In this document: in pieces, positions 30,248 to 39,605 of the stretch | Numbering within the stretch: the stretch's first letter is position 1 | How the letters are laid out: every line of letters starts with the position of its first letter | Assembly (NCBI GenBank): GCA_022825895.1 | Contig: JAJDVX010000033.1 | Span: forward strand, 1 to 64,000 | DNA length: 64,000 nucleotides | Reading direction: 5' to 3' | DNA from: Chloroflexota bacterium | Lineage (GTDB): Bacteria; Chloroflexota; UBA11872 | Notes under the pieces: model-generated | Database searches by the model: none | What the model saw: the letters and a program-made list of their open reading frames with translations, nothing else | What the model was told of the DNA's origin: nothing | Position numbers and translations under genes: made by a program

Positions 30248-31075
30248 TCATTCCGGCAGCAGAATCCCGAGGAGGGCGTCGAGGTCCTCCGGATCGCGAT
30301 ATTCAATCTGGATGCGCCCGCGCTTTCGGCTGCCCACGAAGCGCACGCGCGTGCCCAGCCGCCACTGCAGGCGCTCGGCGACGTGATCTAACTCCACATC
30401 GGGCGGCCGCGGCGGTTTCAGCTGGCGGCGGGCCGCGCGCTCCGCCCGCCGCACACTGAGGCGGCCGGTCAGCATCCGCAAGAAAAGCCGCCGCCGCGTC
30501 GCGTCATCGCTAATCCCGACCAACGTGCGCCCGTGGCTTCCCGAGATCCGCCCCTCGGCCAGCGCCCGCCGCATGTCGCTGCCCAGCTGCTGAAGGCGCA
30601 GCGTGTTGGTTACCGTCGAACGGCTGGTACCCACCACCGCCGCCACCTGGGCCTGGGTCATCCCGTAGTCGTCGATCAGCGCCTGGTAGGCGCGCGCTTT
30701 CTCCAGCGGGCCGAGGTCGCGGCGTTGGAGGTTCTCGACCAGCGCCAACTCCACCCGGCGCCTGGCATCGGCCGCGATGACGGTCACCGGGACCCTTACC
30801 AGGCCAGCGTTGCGCGCCGCGCGCCAGCGGCGTTCGCCGGCTACCAGCAGAAACTGTCCGGGTCGATCCGGTGACGGGGTAACCAGTAGCGGCTGCAGGA
30901 CACCGTGCCGGCGGACCGATTCCGCCAGGCTTTCCTCATCCTCGGCCTGAAACCTGCGACGCGGCTGCTGCGGGTTGGGTTCAATGCGCTCCGGGGGGAG
31001 GGTGCGCCAATTGCCGGGCACAGGTTCCTCAGGCCCGTTCGACTGGCTGTGCGCGCCTTTCCGCAATTGCTTCAC
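30248..31075 (-). CDS. parB: Chromosome-partitioning protein ParB
   Basis: The protein (275 residues from GTG 31075) carries the N-terminal CTPase signature: IEPNPQQPRRRF, ESVRRHGVLQPLLV, LVAGERRWRAARNAG and VELALVENLQRRDLGPLEKARAY. An HTH (MTQAQVAAVVGTSRSTVTNTLRL) and SGSHGRTLVG follow. The final segment GTRVRFVGSRKRGRIQIEYRDPEDLDALLGILL is the dimerisation domain. The frame is open to 31198, but that extension is atypical. ParB binds parS and spreads using CTP to organise the origin; a perfect parS is at 20872. It lies next to the DnaA-box region and dnaA. No parA gene is adjacent in this window. Confidence 0.92.
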   Translation of the reverse strand: MKQLRKGAHSQSNGPEEPVPGNWRTLPPERIEPNPQQPRRRFQAEDEESLAESVRRHGVLQPLLVTPSPDRPGQFLLVAGERRWRAARNAGLVRVPVTVIAADARRRVELALVENLQRRDLGPLEKARAYQALIDDYGMTQAQVAAVVGTSRSTVTNTLRLQQLGSDMRRALAEGRISGSHGRTLVGISDDATRRRLFLRMLTGRLSVRRAERAARRQLKPPRPPDVELDHVAERLQWRLGTRVRFVGSRKRGRIQIEYRDPEDLDALLGILLPE

Positions 31076-31198
31076 CGTCCACTGCCCGTGCAAGAAGCGT
31101 CGGGGACATCCCAGGGGTCTGCTTAACGAAAAAGAATAGTGGAAGTCCTCGTCGGACGGTGAGTCATGGGGAAAACAAGCTGTCGCGGGCGGCGGCAC

Positions 31199-31391
31199 TC
31201 CGAGGCGCGTGATTTGCGGGGCTCGGATCGGGAACCTGAACTGTCTGTGGATGGCGAACGCACGACCTCAATCGGGGTCGTCGACCGCTGGCCGGTAGGC
31301 CCGGATTGGCGGCAGTGGACCGCGTATATCCACAACGCCCGTGGGTTATCCACACAATCGAGCCGGTTATCCACAAACCTGTCGTTAGCGG
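31199..31391. other. oriC: Putative replication origin (DnaA-box cluster)
   Basis: Between the dnaA stop and parB lie two perfect DnaA boxes TTATCCACA (31346-31354 and 31367-31375, 21 bp apart). A near box ATATCCACA is at 31326-31334, and a reverse-type TGTGGATGG at 31246-31254. The AT-richer CTTAACGAAAAAGAATAGTG near 31123-31142 could be the unwinding element. Its position beside dnaA and parB is the classic origin arrangement. This partly overlaps the longest version of the parB frame. Confidence 0.7.
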
Positions 31392-32762
31392 TCAGTCGGA
31401 CAAGTGGACCCGGATGGCCTCGATATCCGCCTTCAGTTGATCCTCGAGCTTCAGTCGGCGCTCGATTTTGTTGCAGCCGTGCAACACCGTGGTGTGGTCG
31501 CGGCCTCCAAGCACCCGGCCGATTTCGGGCAAGGTTTCCCGGCCGTCGTTGCGCATCAGGTACATGGCGACCTGGCGCACGCCAGCGGTTCGCGCGTCGC
31601 GACGCTTGCCGAGCAGAGCATCTTGCGACACGTCGAAGTGCCGCGAGGTGGCGGCCAGGATGGCGGCCGTGGCGGGCGGGCGACTGGCGGCTGCCCGCCC
31701 CAGGCCGGAGAGCGCCTGCTCCGCGGCGGCGGGCTGCAACTCCAGCCCGTGAAGCTCGGCGTAGATCAACGTGCGGGTCAACGCGCCTTCCAGTTCCCGG
31801 ACGTTGCGGGTAATGCGGTCGGCCAGAAAGTCCACGACCTCATCGGAAACGCTGGCGCCGGAAGCGGCGGCGTGCTGGTGCAGAATCATCCGCCGCAGGT
31901 CCAGGTCGGGCGCCTGGATGTCGGCCACGAGCCCAACCTCAAAGCGACTGCGGAGGCGGGCTTCAAGGCGGGCAATCTCACGCGGCGGGCGATCACTGGT
32001 CAGCACGATCTGGCCGCCGGCCTCGTAGATCGCGTTGAAGGTGTGGAACATTTCTTCCTGCGAGGCTTCGGTTCGGGAGAGGAACTCGACGTCGTCCACC
32101 ATCAGCAGGTCGACGCTGCGGTAGCGCTCGCGGAAGCGGCGGCGGCGGTCGCCGCGGCCCTCGGTGCGGATCGCGTGTAACAGCTCGTTGACGAAGGTCT
32201 CGCAGGGCACGTACCGCATGCGAGTCTCAGGGCGCTGCGCCAGCACCGCACGCCCGATGGCATGCAGCAGGTGCGTCTTGCCCAGGCCCACCCCGCTATA
32301 GAGAAAGAGCGGGTTATACACGTCGCCCGGTCGCTCGCTGACTCGGAGCGCGGCGGCGTGGGCGAGTCGGTTGGAGGAGCCGACTACGAAGCGCTCGAAG
32401 GTGTAGCGGGGATTGAGGCGTACGCCGGGCGCGGTGCCGGCGGGCGGCGCCGCCGCCGGGACGGGGGCGGGGGCCGGGGCTGGATCGGCTAGCCAGGCCG
32501 GCGGACCGGCGGGCTGCTCGGCCTGCACGACAAACGTAACGTCTACATCACCACCGTGCGCCTTTGAGACCGCGCGCGCGACCATTTCACGGTAGCGTCG
32601 CGTCACGATCTCCTTGGCAAAGACGGTTGGAACCGCTACGACAATCTCGCGCCCGCCAGCGCGGACGAATCGTGCATCTCGAAACCATGCTGCGAAATCC
32701 GCTTTGGGAACCTCGACTTGCAGCGCGCCGAGAGCCGCCTCCCACGTGCGTTGGCTTAGCAT
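31392..32762 (-). CDS. dnaA: Chromosomal replication initiator DnaA
   Basis: The 456-residue protein has domain I (TWEAALGALQVEVPKADFAAWF), a Pro/Ala-rich domain II, the AAA+ domain III with Walker A SGVGLGKTHLLHAIG (about residue 155) and Walker B LLMVDDVEFLS, and domain IV with the DnaA signature GRDHTTVLHGCNKIE near residue 425. NPRYTFERFVVGSSNRLAHAAAL marks the start of domain III. ATG 32762 is the start. DnaA binds the TTATCCACA boxes just downstream of its own 3' end and also typically regulates its own promoter. Length and domain layout are normal. Confidence 0.97.
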   Translation of the reverse strand: MLSQRTWEAALGALQVEVPKADFAAWFRDARFVRAGGREIVVAVPTVFAKEIVTRRYREMVARAVSKAHGGDVDVTFVVQAEQPAGPPAWLADPAPAPAPVPAAAPPAGTAPGVRLNPRYTFERFVVGSSNRLAHAAALRVSERPGDVYNPLFLYSGVGLGKTHLLHAIGRAVLAQRPETRMRYVPCETFVNELLHAIRTEGRGDRRRRFRERYRSVDLLMVDDVEFLSRTEASQEEMFHTFNAIYEAGGQIVLTSDRPPREIARLEARLRSRFEVGLVADIQAPDLDLRRMILHQHAAASGASVSDEVVDFLADRITRNVRELEGALTRTLIYAELHGLELQPAAAEQALSGLGRAAASRPPATAAILAATSRHFDVSQDALLGKRRDARTAGVRQVAMYLMRNDGRETLPEIGRVLGGRDHTTVLHGCNKIERRLKLEDQLKADIEAIRVHLSD

Positions 32763-33216
32763 CCCATCCCCGGTCCCCGCACCGCGTCTTTGATGCGGGA
32801 CGAGAAGACTAGCAAAAGGCCGAATCCGGAGTGATCGGCGGCAAACCTGTTAACCGCAACCAATCGGGATGATTGGGTTGACTCTTGTGAAGTGAATTGC
32901 ATACAGCCGCGATTGCCGGCGCGCCAGCCGGAGGCGTCCGCCTGGGCCACTTCAAGACCTGGCACGGCGGCGTGGAGCGGCAGCGTTACGCGCGACAAGC
33001 GAGAGCGCGCCATAATGATCCTAAGTTAATGAACTACAGAGCCCGCGAGCCTGTCTTGGGCGTGGACGTGGTGGTTCCGAACCTGTAGCGACAACACTAT
33101 TGCCAATTGGGAGTTACCAGAGTGCGCGGGCAAGTGGCCAGACCGCCGCGGTTGCGGGCGTAGAATCGGAAGACAAACGTCACGTGTGCGCGGTTTGCGC
33201 CGAGGGATGGAAGGCC
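32763..33216. other. Intergenic region upstream of dnaA
   Basis: No gene is convincing. A short inverted repeat CCAATC (32860-32865) / GATTGG (32871-32876) lies about 100 bp upstream of dnaA. In the forward direction TTGACT (32877) followed by ATACAG could be a promoter, but no forward gene starts before 33217. No perfect DnaA box is present on this side. Confidence 0.35.
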
Positions 33217-33372
33217 ATGCGGTTTATCAGCGGTGCGCTGGCGGCGGTCGGCCTGATCGTCGTGCTGATTGTTCTGCTGGCGGTGGGCGTGTTTGCCTAC
33301 GACGAAGCCAGGCGTCGACTGGTCGGCGACGAATTCGCGCCCGAACGACCAGGCGAAGACGCGGGGAACTGA
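33217..33372 (+). CDS. Small single-pass membrane protein
   Basis: A 51-residue product from ATG 33217, preceded by GGATGGAAGG. A hydrophobic segment, FISGALAAVGLIVVLIVLLAVGVFAY, is followed by a charged cytoplasmic tail with DEARRRLVGDEFAPERPGED. The upstream part of the same frame (from 33100) contains poor protein-like sequence and is excluded. No family recognised; such short anchors often accompany envelope proteins, but no partner gene is adjacent. Confidence 0.5.
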   Translation: MRFISGALAAVGLIVVLIVLLAVGVFAYDEARRRLVGDEFAPERPGEDAGN

Positions 33373-34091
33373 AGGGAGCGCCGGAGGCGCGCTTGAGCCG
33401 ACGGTGATCGAGAAGAGCGCCGCTCTCCGACCCAGGAGCGGAGCCTGGCCGGCCGGCCGGGTGTCGGCCAGCGGCGACAACGGCTCATAGCGTCGGCTCG
33501 GCTCCTGCCCTCCGAGTGGGCTGGACGGTGGGCCGGCGCAAGCTGGCAGCGCTTTTCGGACCACGGCCTCCCGCAGCAGCTGCTCCGCCAGAGTCACGAC
33601 CAATGGCCGGCCGCGTTCAGCACGACCCCTGAAGACCCTGGCCGCGGGAGCGCTCGTTATGGGACGAGCGTGCGATGACCGACCAGCTCGCCAACCGGTG
33701 GCGCAAAGCGCCGGCCAATCCATGGACGGACTTTATCTTGGAAAGACTTGAGACCCGGGAGAATTGATAATGCAAATGTTAGACCCCGCGATTTCTGCAG
33801 ACGGCGTAAGGCATTGAACAGGAAGTACCGGGACGGGTCGACGGTTTCGGAGGAAGCTCTTGCCCCTTTCGACGAGCGAGGAAAAACGGGCCTCCTGCAA
33901 TTGGGATCAACTATCAGCAAGTGTTTCTCTACGGTCACATGGCAGGCTCGTTGCCGAGGCCCGCAAGCAGGCGGCTGCCGCTCGAGCGCACCGGGAAGGT
34001 GGCGCCTGGCGCCATGAGCGCGCCGAGGCCGGAGTCGCGGCGACCACGCCGGTCGACAGCCGCGACTGGCGGCGCCGAACGGCGCCCAGGG
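33373..34091. other. About 720 bp without a recognisable gene
   Basis: Open frames on both strands are short and of biased composition. A hairpin CGCTCGT/ACGAGCG lies at 33651-33670 without a T-run. The segment 33721-33960 has lower GC and may be a gene remnant, but no family similarity is visible in any frame. Confidence 0.3.
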
Positions 34092-34676
34092 CTAGTGCGT
34101 CAGCCAGCCCAGCAGCTGGAGGCCGGCCACGCCGGCCCAGGCGAAGGCGAGGTTCTTGATAACCAGCCCGGGCCAGGAGGCGAGAACGAAGCGCAGCAGC
34201 CCAATGCGGGTGGCGCCGGCGATCATGCCCGCGACGTCAAAGAAGGGGTTGGGGATCGCGGCCATGACGAACAGGGTCAGCACGCCGTAGCGGGACATCC
34301 AGCCACTGAGACGCGCGTAGCCTTTCACGTGGCTCAGGGCGCCCTTGCCGCTCCAGCCGACGTAGTAGCCGCCGAGTTCGCCGACCATCTGGCCGGTCGC
34401 GCCCACCAGGCCGACCGCCCAGATGTTGTCCAGCGCCGCGGCAAAGGCGCCCACGCTCACGGCGGCCGGCGCGGGCAGGATCAAGGTGGCGGCGCCCACG
34501 GCGGTGAGCACGAAGACGGCCGCATACCCGGCGCCCGCCAGCCGGTCTCGCAATACCTCGGCATAGACCACCGCCAGGATCGCGATGGCGAAGACGCCAA
34601 CCAGGGCCACGATCTGCGCCGCAAGCCGCCACCGCGAGCGAGGAGTAGACGGCGCGGCCTCTTGAGTCGCCGCCAT
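34092..34676 (-). CDS. VTT-domain (DedA-like) membrane protein
   Basis: The 194-residue protein has about five helices and the VTT/DedA pattern: a hydrophobic segment ending in ILPAPAAVSVGAFAAAL, a G-rich reentrant-like GATGQMVGELGGYYVGW, and the C-terminal NPFFDVAGMIAGATRI followed by FVLASWPGLVIKNLAFAW. Members translocate lipids or act as transporters in the inner membrane. ATG 34676 is used. It is divergent from the penicillin-binding protein gene, with 117 bp between them. Confidence 0.78.
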   Translation of the reverse strand: MAATQEAAPSTPRSRWRLAAQIVALVGVFAIAILAVVYAEVLRDRLAGAGYAAVFVLTAVGAATLILPAPAAVSVGAFAAALDNIWAVGLVGATGQMVGELGGYYVGWSGKGALSHVKGYARLSGWMSRYGVLTLFVMAAIPNPFFDVAGMIAGATRIGLLRFVLASWPGLVIKNLAFAWAGVAGLQLLGWLTH

Positions 34677-34793
34677 TACGCAGCCTGCCGGATCTGAGTT
34701 GTCATGGGGGAAGCCGCGAGCGCAGGTCCGCGCAGCGCGTAGCCTTGCGTGGATACGACGTCAAGGACGCCGAGCCCGTGACGGATCGAGGGT

Positions 34794-37658
34794 ATGGCCA
34801 AGCGTAGACGGCTGATCGCAAAGCCGCGCCAGCGTAGCAACCGCCTCTGGCTGTGGCTGGCGCTGGCAGCCAGCGCGCTGGCCGGCCTCGGCGCGGCGCT
34901 GGTTGCCGTTGTGGTGGCCACCGGCATCGGCATAGCCATAGCCGTCAGCGTGGCCTCCACGTTCCTGACGGAATTGCCGCCGGTTGACGAGATCGCCACC
35001 GTCGGCGGCCAGCTCTTTCAGACCACCACCATTCATGATCGTCGCGGCCGGCCGCTCGGCGAACTGTTGGGCGAGGGCCGCCGCCGCGTGGTGCCCCCGG
35101 AGGACATCCCCCAGGTCGTCAAGACCGCGGTGGTCGCCGCCGAAGACGCCACCTTCTACGAGAATCCAGGTGTCGAGATTCGTGCCATCGCGCGCGCGCT
35201 CTGGAACAACTGGCGCGGCGGCGAGGTCGTGTCCGGCGCCAGCACCATCACGCAGCAACTGGTCAAGAACGCGCTGCTGACGCCCGAGGAGACCTACGAG
35301 CGCAAGATTCGCGAAGCGGTGCTGGCCTGGCAGATCAGCCAGCGGTTTTCCAAGGACGAGATCCTGGGGCTGTATCTCAACCAGAATCACTACGGCGGCC
35401 TCACCTACGGGATTGCCGCCGCGGCCGAAACCTACTTCGACAAGGACCTGGCCGACGTGACGCTGGCCGAGGCCGCCATGCTGGTGGGCCTGCTGCCCGC
35501 GCCGTCGCTGAACAATCCGCATGTGGATCCGCAGGCAGCCAGGCGCGAGCAACTGCGCGTGCTGGCGGCCATTGGGCGGCACGGCCTGGCGCCGGCCGGC
35601 GCGGTGGCGGCGGCCCGCGACGAAGACGTGCAAATTGCGCCGCCGCGCGAGACGACGTCGCCGGCCCCGCACTTCCTGGATTTCGTGGTGCGCGACCTGC
35701 AGGAGCGCTACGGCCCCGAGATCAGTCGCCAAGGCTGGGAGATCACGACAACGCTCGACCTGGACCTGCAGGCCGCGGCCGACACCGCCGTCCGGGAACA
35801 TGTGGCCACCCTGGCCGACCGCGAGGTCACGAACGGGGCGCTGGTCGCCATCCGGCCGGCCACCGGCGAAATCCTGGCCATGGTCGGCAGTCTGAACTTC
35901 AACGACGAAGCCATTGACGGGCAGGTGAATGTCACGACGTCGCTCCGACAGCCGGGCTCGTCGTTCAAGCTCTTCACCTACGCCAGCGCCCTGGAACAGG
36001 GCTACAACCCGGCCACCATGCTGCTGGACATCCCGACCACGGTGCCGATCGCGGGACAGGAGCCGTACCGGCCGCGCAACTACGACCGCAAGTTCCGCGG
36101 CCCCGTGAGCCTGCGGACGGCGCTGGGCAGTTCGCTGAACATCCCGGCCGTGCGCGCACAGCTATTCGCGGGGCTCGACGCCACGCTGGACGTGGCGGAT
36201 CGGCTTGGCATCACCTCGCTGACCGACCGCTCGCGCATCGGCCCGGCGCTGGCCCTGGGGTCCAACGAGGTGCAGCTGCTCGAGCTGACCGGGGCCTACG
36301 CCACCGTGGCTAACGAAGGTCGGCGGGTGACGCCGTCGGCCGTGCTCTGCATTCGCGACGCGCGCGGGCTGGTCGTGGAGCAACTCGGGGACGGGTGCTC
36401 GCTTGCCGACGATACGTCGCCGCTGGCGCTGGGACGGGTCCCGTCCACGGATCGCGTGCTGGATCCGGAGATCGCCTACCTGATGACTTCGATCCTCGCG
36501 GACCGGGCGGCCCGCGAACTCGGCTTCGGGCAGGTCCGCGAACTGCTGGATCTCGCCGACCGCCCGGCCGCCGTCAAGACCGGGACCACCGAGAATACGC
36601 GCGACGCCCTGACCGTCGGCTTCACCCCGCAACTGGCGACCGGCGTGTGGGTCGGGAATGCCGACGGCACGCCCATGGACGACGTGACCGGCGCCCGCGG
36701 CGCCGGGCCGATCTGGCAGCGCTTCATGGACCATGCGCACGCGAGCCTGGACATCGTGGACTGGACGCGCCCGCCAACCGTGATCGAGCAGGAGGTCGAC
36801 ATCGTGTCGGGCCTCCTGCCCTCGGAGTTCACGCCGGAGACGCGCATGGAGGAGTTCGCGTCCGGCACCGCGCCAACCCAGCGCGACGTCGTGCACCAGC
36901 CCTTCCGCGTTCACGTCCCTACCGGGCTGCTGGCGACGCCGGACACGCCGCCCACTGAGGTGGAAGAGCAGGTGTTCATCGTCCTTCCCACCGAAGCGGA
37001 AGCGTGGCAACGCGGCGTGGACGAGGACTCGCCGTATCGACTGCCGCCGGACGCCTTCGCGGGCGGCAGCGTGACGGCCGTGGCAACGGCCGCGGGGCTC
37101 GATGCGCAGATCACGGCGCCGGCTGAAGGCCAGGCGGTGCGCACGATCCTGGAAATCTTCGGCACGGCCTCGCTGGAGGGGTTCGTCGCATCCGAACTTC
37201 ACTACGGCGTCGGTCCGGCGCCCGGCGCCTGGACGCGAATCGGCTCGCCGTTGGAGGCGCCGCGGGTGGATGAACAGCTCGGGGCGGTCGACACCATCCA
37301 GTTGCCGGATGGCGCCTACACCTTGCGGCTGACGGTTCGGGCGGCCGACGGGGGCGCGGAGATCGCCTTTCGGCGATTCCTCGTGGATAACACGCCGCCG
37401 GTGGTTGAGGTCGTGGGCGTGGGCGCCGAGGCCGGCGCGGCCGCCGGAAGCGTGCCCCTGGGCGCCAATGTTGCGGATGCCGGCGGCGTGGCCAGCGTGG
37501 AGTTCCGGGTCGACGGAGCGTTCGTTGGAACGGCCCGATTCGCGCCCTACCAGGTCACCTGGCCGAGCGAACCGGGCGAGCACGAGGTGGTGGCGATCGC
37601 GACCGACCGGGCCGGAAACTCCGCGACGTCAGAGCCGGTGACGTTTCGGGCTGGTTAA
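34794..37658 (+). CDS. Class A penicillin-binding protein (transglycosylase-transpeptidase) with C-terminal Ig-like domain
   Basis: The 954-residue protein has an N-terminal anchor (about residues 15-50). The GT51 glycosyltransferase follows with EDATFYENPG (catalytic Glu near 115), STITQQLVKNALLTPEETYERKIREA and LYLNQNHYGGLTYGI. The transpeptidase has PGSSFKLFTYASALEQG (SxxK near 388), GSSLNIP (SxN) and VKTGTTENTRDAL (KTG near 595). The last ~230 residues hold beta-sandwich domains, ending with one containing VASVEFRVDGAFVGTARFAPY and VVAIATDRAGNSAT, typical of Big/Ig-like modules. It polymerises and crosslinks peptidoglycan at the outer face of the membrane. The C-terminal extension is longer than in classical PBP1A. 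Confidence 0.93.
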   Translation: MAKRRRLIAKPRQRSNRLWLWLALAASALAGLGAALVAVVVATGIGIAIAVSVASTFLTELPPVDEIATVGGQLFQTTTIHDRRGRPLGELLGEGRRRVVPPEDIPQVVKTAVVAAEDATFYENPGVEIRAIARALWNNWRGGEVVSGASTITQQLVKNALLTPEETYERKIREAVLAWQISQRFSKDEILGLYLNQNHYGGLTYGIAAAAETYFDKDLADVTLAEAAMLVGLLPAPSLNNPHVDPQAARREQLRVLAAIGRHGLAPAGAVAAARDEDVQIAPPRETTSPAPHFLDFVVRDLQERYGPEISRQGWEITTTLDLDLQAAADTAVREHVATLADREVTNGALVAIRPATGEILAMVGSLNFNDEAIDGQVNVTTSLRQPGSSFKLFTYASALEQGYNPATMLLDIPTTVPIAGQEPYRPRNYDRKFRGPVSLRTALGSSLNIPAVRAQLFAGLDATLDVADRLGITSLTDRSRIGPALALGSNEVQLLELTGAYATVANEGRRVTPSAVLCIRDARGLVVEQLGDGCSLADDTSPLALGRVPSTDRVLDPEIAYLMTSILADRAARELGFGQVRELLDLADRPAAVKTGTTENTRDALTVGFTPQLATGVWVGNADGTPMDDVTGARGAGPIWQRFMDHAHASLDIVDWTRPPTVIEQEVDIVSGLLPSEFTPETRMEEFASGTAPTQRDVVHQPFRVHVPTGLLATPDTPPTEVEEQVFIVLPTEAEAWQRGVDEDSPYRLPPDAFAGGSVTAVATAAGLDAQITAPAEGQAVRTILEIFGTASLEGFVASELHYGVGPAPGAWTRIGSPLEAPRVDEQLGAVDTIQLPDGAYTLRLTVRAADGGAEIAFRRFLVDNTPPVVEVVGVGAEAGAAAGSVPLGANVADAGGVASVEFRVDGAFVGTARFAPYQVTWPSEPGEHEVVAIATDRAGNSATSEPVTFRAG

Positions 37659-37717
37659 CGACCGGCCGGACCTGGGCGCACGTTCCCGCTGGCCCCGGGT
37701 CACGCCCGTGGCCGTAA

Positions 37718-39331
37718 TCACAGGCTTCTGGCAGGTCCGACGCCGGGCGGCGCCGGCCGCGCGCGGTCCCGGCTCGCCCGCAACGGGCGCGGCTCCGGGA
37801 TGTCCAGGTCGCGAATGACCGTCTGCGCGGCGTTGTGCCCGGGCACCCCGCTCACGCCTCCGCCCGGGTGACAGCCCGACCCGCAGAGGTACAGCCCGTC
37901 CACCGGCGTGCGGTAGGCCGCGCAGCCGGGCAGCGGCCGGGCGGCCAGCATCTGATCGATCGTCATGTCCACGTGGTGCATGTTGCCCCGCGTCATCCCG
38001 GCCCGCGCCTCGATCTCCGGCGGTCCGTGCAGGTAGGCGGCGCTCACGATGTCCGGGAAATTGGGGGCGTAGCGCGCGACCTGGGCGATCAGCGCATCGG
38101 TCGTCGCATCCCGCTGGGATTCCCAGTCCGCGGGCGCCAGGCCCACGGGCGCGTATTCCGCCCAAATCGAGATGGTGTGATGGCCGGCGGGCGCGACGGA
38201 GTTGTCGTAAACCGATGGGCAGACAAGCCCAAGCACGGGGGACTCGGGCATCCGGCCGGCGCGCGCCTGGCTCCAGGCCCGGTCGATGTCGTCCAGCGAC
38301 TCGCAGATGCGCACGTTGGCGCCATGCTGCGGACCGCCCCCCGGCAGGGCCCGCCAGTCCGGTAGGCCGGTGGTGGCGCAATGCAGCTTCAGGTAGCCGG
38401 CGTTCATGCGCAGGCGACGGACCGATTGCCGGAACGCCGCCGGCAGGTGCTCCGCCGCAACCAGCCGGGTGAACGTGAACTGCGGGTCGGCGCTGGAGAG
38501 CACGGCTCGCGCGCTGATGACGGTCCCGTCGGCGAGCGCCACGCCTCGGGCACGGCCGTCGGCCACCTGAATGCCCGCCACCGGCGTGCGGACGCGTACC
38601 TCGGCCCCGGCACTCTCGGCCGCTTGCCGAAGCAGCTGAGTCACGGCGCCCATGCCGCCCCTGGGGAAACCGGCCAGCCCCCGGTCGCCCAGGCGGGCCG
38701 AGAGGGCCGCGGCGAACGCGAAGTAGAGCAGGCTGCCGGCGTTGTCGGTATAGCCGGCGTCGAAGGTCGTGCCCAGGGATGCCTTGACGCGCGGCGACTC
38801 GAAGTATTCGTCGAGCAGCTGGCGCCGGGTGCCCGTTATCAGCGTATGCGCGATGGCGGCGTTGGGCGTGCCCTCGGCGGCCCGCAAAAGCTCACCGAGG
38901 GTGGGCGGGGCCTTAAGCAGGTAGGGATCAAACAGTTGCGCCGCCCGCCGCCAGAACGCTATGTACCGGGGGTACGCGTCGGCGTCGCGACGTGAGAATC
39001 GCGCAATGGCTTCCCGTGTCCGCTCCGCGTCGCCCCACAGCAGCAGGTATTGGTCGTCGGCGAACGGATGAAACTGGGGCGGATCGCGGCGAAACACGCG
39101 CAGGCCGCGCTCCACAAGGTGCAAGTCGTCCAGGATCTGCGGATGGAACAGCACGAAACTATGGGCGCACGTTGAGAAGTGATAGCCGGGAAAAAGCTCA
39201 TCGGTGGTGGCCGCGCCGCCAACCTTGGGGCCTTGCTCGAGCGCGAGCACCCGCACCCCGGCCCGAGCGAGATAAGACGCCGCGACCAGGCCGTTGTGGC
39301 CGCAACCGATGATGATCGCGTCGTAGTCCAG
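37718..39331 (-). CDS. CrtI/phytoene desaturase-like FAD-dependent oxidoreductase
   Basis: The protein is 537 residues if initiation is at CTG 39331, giving DYDAIIIGCGHNGLVAASYLARAG, the complete FAD dinucleotide-binding fold (G-x-G-x-x-G/A). The next possible standard start, GTG 39256, would delete this essential motif. No ATG, GTG or TTG exists between CTG 39331 and the upstream in-frame stop. The rest is typical: VGGAATTDELFPGYHFSTCAHSFVLF near residue 35, and the C-terminal VDGLYLCGSGCHPGGGVSGVPGHNAAQ for flavin binding. Such enzymes desaturate or isomerise carotenoids or related isoprenoids. A frameshift near the start is the alternative explanation. Confidence 0.82.
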   Translation of the reverse strand: MDYDAIIIGCGHNGLVAASYLARAGVRVLALEQGPKVGGAATTDELFPGYHFSTCAHSFVLFHPQILDDLHLVERGLRVFRRDPPQFHPFADDQYLLLWGDAERTREAIARFSRRDADAYPRYIAFWRRAAQLFDPYLLKAPPTLGELLRAAEGTPNAAIAHTLITGTRRQLLDEYFESPRVKASLGTTFDAGYTDNAGSLLYFAFAAALSARLGDRGLAGFPRGGMGAVTQLLRQAAESAGAEVRVRTPVAGIQVADGRARGVALADGTVISARAVLSSADPQFTFTRLVAAEHLPAAFRQSVRRLRMNAGYLKLHCATTGLPDWRALPGGGPQHGANVRICESLDDIDRAWSQARAGRMPESPVLGLVCPSVYDNSVAPAGHHTISIWAEYAPVGLAPADWESQRDATTDALIAQVARYAPNFPDIVSAAYLHGPPEIEARAGMTRGNMHHVDMTIDQMLAARPLPGCAAYRTPVDGLYLCGSGCHPGGGVSGVPGHNAAQTVIRDLDIPEPRPLRASRDRARPAPPGVGPARSL

Positions 39332-39527
39332 CGCGGTCGCCCGTCGTCAAAGCCGATCGTCGGGGCAGCGTACTCCGCGACGCACGACGACGGTGGTCGG
39401 GCCCCGCGGTTTCTCGCTTCACCCATGGCGGCCGGCGCGGCCGAGCGTCAGGTGGCGCGTGTACAATGCGGCCACGTTTTGTCTGCAGCGCGCGTTCTTG
39501 GGCCCCAGGCGTAACAGGGGAGGCTCC

Positions 39528-39605
39528 GTGGCGCGAGACCGCCAGCAGTTGTTGATCCGGGAGCGACCAGAAACCGGTGCCCCCGGGGATAGGGGGCTGC
39601 GGTGA
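39528..39605 (+). CDS. Possible 25-codon leader ORF coupled to the LysM gene
   Basis: A strong Shine-Dalgarno (GGGGAGG) stands 5 nt before GTG 39528, and the 25-codon frame ends with a TGA at 39603-39605 that overlaps the next GTG (39602) as GTGA. The peptide is basic/acidic and not recognised. The arrangement suggests translational coupling; it could be fortuitous. Confidence 0.35.
   Translation: MARDRQQLLIRERPETGAPGDRGLR

Noticed and set aside
33657-33938. Minus-strand open frame of about 93 codons
   Set aside because: No family similarity, no ribosome site, and biased composition; kept only as possible remnant DNA.
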